DNA from: Lichenibacterium minor
GTDB taxonomy: Bacteria; Pseudomonadota; Alphaproteobacteria; Rhizobiales; Beijerinckiaceae
Assembly: GCF_004137685.1 (NCBI RefSeq)
Contig: NZ_QYBB01000010.1
Span: 1 to 64,000 of the forward strand
Direction: 5' to 3'
Length of the DNA: 64,000 nt
Shown one piece after another: positions 63,453 through 64,000 of this stretch. Every line of letters begins with the position of its first letter. Position 1 is the first letter of the stretch. The notes below the pieces were generated by a model. It worked only from the letters and a program-made list of their open reading frames with translations. It had not been told where the DNA came from and searched no databases. A program made the position numbers and the translations under genes.

Positions 63453-64000
63453 ATGGCGCGTTTGGACATCACCGAGAAGCTGGCCGTGCTGGCCGACGCC
63501 GCCAAGTACGACGCGTCCTGCGCGTCGTCCGGCGCCAAGCCGCGCCGGGAGCCGGCGAAGGCGGGCGGCATCGGCTCGATCACCGGGCAGGGGATCTGCC
63601 ATTCCTACGCGCCCGACGGCCGCTGCATCTCGCTCCTGAAGCTGCTGCTCACCAACCACTGCATCTACGATTGCCTGTATTGTGTGAACCGCGTGTCCTC
63701 CGACGTGCGGCGGGCGCGCTTCACCCCCGAGGAGGTCGTGCAGCTGACGCTTGACTTCTACCGCCGCAACTACATCGAGGGGCTGTTCCTGTCCTCGGGC
63801 ATCATCCGCTCGCCCGACTACACGATGGAGCAGCTCGTGCGCGTCGCCCAGCTCCTCCGGGAAGAGCACGGCTTCCGCGGCTACATCCACCTGAAGACCA
63901 TCCCCGACGCCGACCCGAACCTGATCGAGCAGGCCGGGCGCTTCGCCGACCGCCTGTCGATCAACGTGGAGCTGCCGAAGGCGACGTCGCTGGAGAAGCT
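63453..64000 (+). CDS. Putative DNA modification/repair radical SAM protein (5' part, runs off window)
   Basis: 182 residues visible from MARLDITEKLAVLADAAKYDASCASSG, a signature N-terminus of this family. The radical SAM cluster is CIYDCLYC (CxxxCxxC) near residue 70, in LLTNHCIYDCLYCVNR. The later SSGIIRSPDYTMEQLVRVA and GYIHLKTIPDADPNLI are conserved. It usually precedes a uracil-DNA-glycosylase-like gene, expected just beyond 64000. Function is inferred from family naming. Confidence 0.92.
   Translation, partial: MARLDITEKLAVLADAAKYDASCASSGAKPRREPAKAGGIGSITGQGICHSYAPDGRCISLLKLLLTNHCIYDCLYCVNRVSSDVRRARFTPEEVVQLTLDFYRRNYIEGLFLSSGIIRSPDYTMEQLVRVAQLLREEHGFRGYIHLKTIPDADPNLIEQAGRFADRLSINVELPKATSLEK

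Overview
The window is very GC-rich DNA with dense, often overlapping genes (ATGA/GTGA junctions). It looks like a chromosomal segment of an alphaproteobacterium of the order Hyphomicrobiales (Rhizobiales), perhaps close to Methylobacteriaceae or Lichenihabitantaceae. Pointers are a MucR/Ros regulator, a choline ABC transporter in choXWV order, formate-tetrahydrofolate ligase, DUF6894 proteins and a probable IolR-type operator. The family-level placement is inference.

Layout. 1-2.7 kb: the 5' part of a minus-strand inositol-type operon (sugar-isomerase-like TIM barrel, periplasmic binding protein, ABC ATPase cut by the window edge) with a GGAA-N6-TTCC palindrome upstream. 2.7-6.1 kb: response regulator, CsbD-like protein, a secreted protein coupled to a three-PAS LuxR regulator, and an in-frame phnC-phnN deletion fusion. 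6.1-17 kb: one family 2 glycosyltransferase gene cut into three pieces by two cargo-carrying IS1595-type elements (5.6 and 3.1 kb), each with inverted ends and an 8-bp target duplication. Removing both restores one uninterrupted frame of 701 codons. The cargo is A+T-richer and includes a HEPN-like two-gene operon, a DUF4760-like membrane protein, an unknown 66/185-residue pair, DUF6894 and DUF6471 proteins, and a coiled-coil/winged-helix gene that starts exactly 68 bp inside one end of each element.

17-32 kb: small secreted protein, an overlapping RhuM-like/membrane/GNAT operon, mucR, trypsin-like protease, valine-catabolism genes (HIBCH-like, mmsB), lipid kinase, MFS transporter, Hsp20, aldo/keto reductase, and an H-NOX sensor overlapping a GAF-GGDEF-EAL protein. 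32-41 kb: LysE exporter, fhs, a YkoP-like/glycosyltransferase/AI-2E/HPP membrane cluster, adenylate cyclase and L,D-transpeptidase. 41-49 kb: a nucleotidyltransferase with a truncated HEPN partner, Pr6Pr protein, ureC without other urease genes in view, and two glycogen/oligosaccharide hydrolases. 49-57 kb: paoABC-type molybdenum aldehyde oxidoreductase, asparaginase and choXWV. 57-64 kb: tRNA-Val(GAC), MBL hydrolase, small proteins, GNAT, M29 aminopeptidase, CynX-type MFS transporter and the start of a radical SAM protein.

The chromosomal backbone reads as osmolyte, carbon and nitrogen acquisition plus c-di-GMP, cAMP and stress signalling. The obvious novelty is in the two insertion elements and their shared cargo plan.
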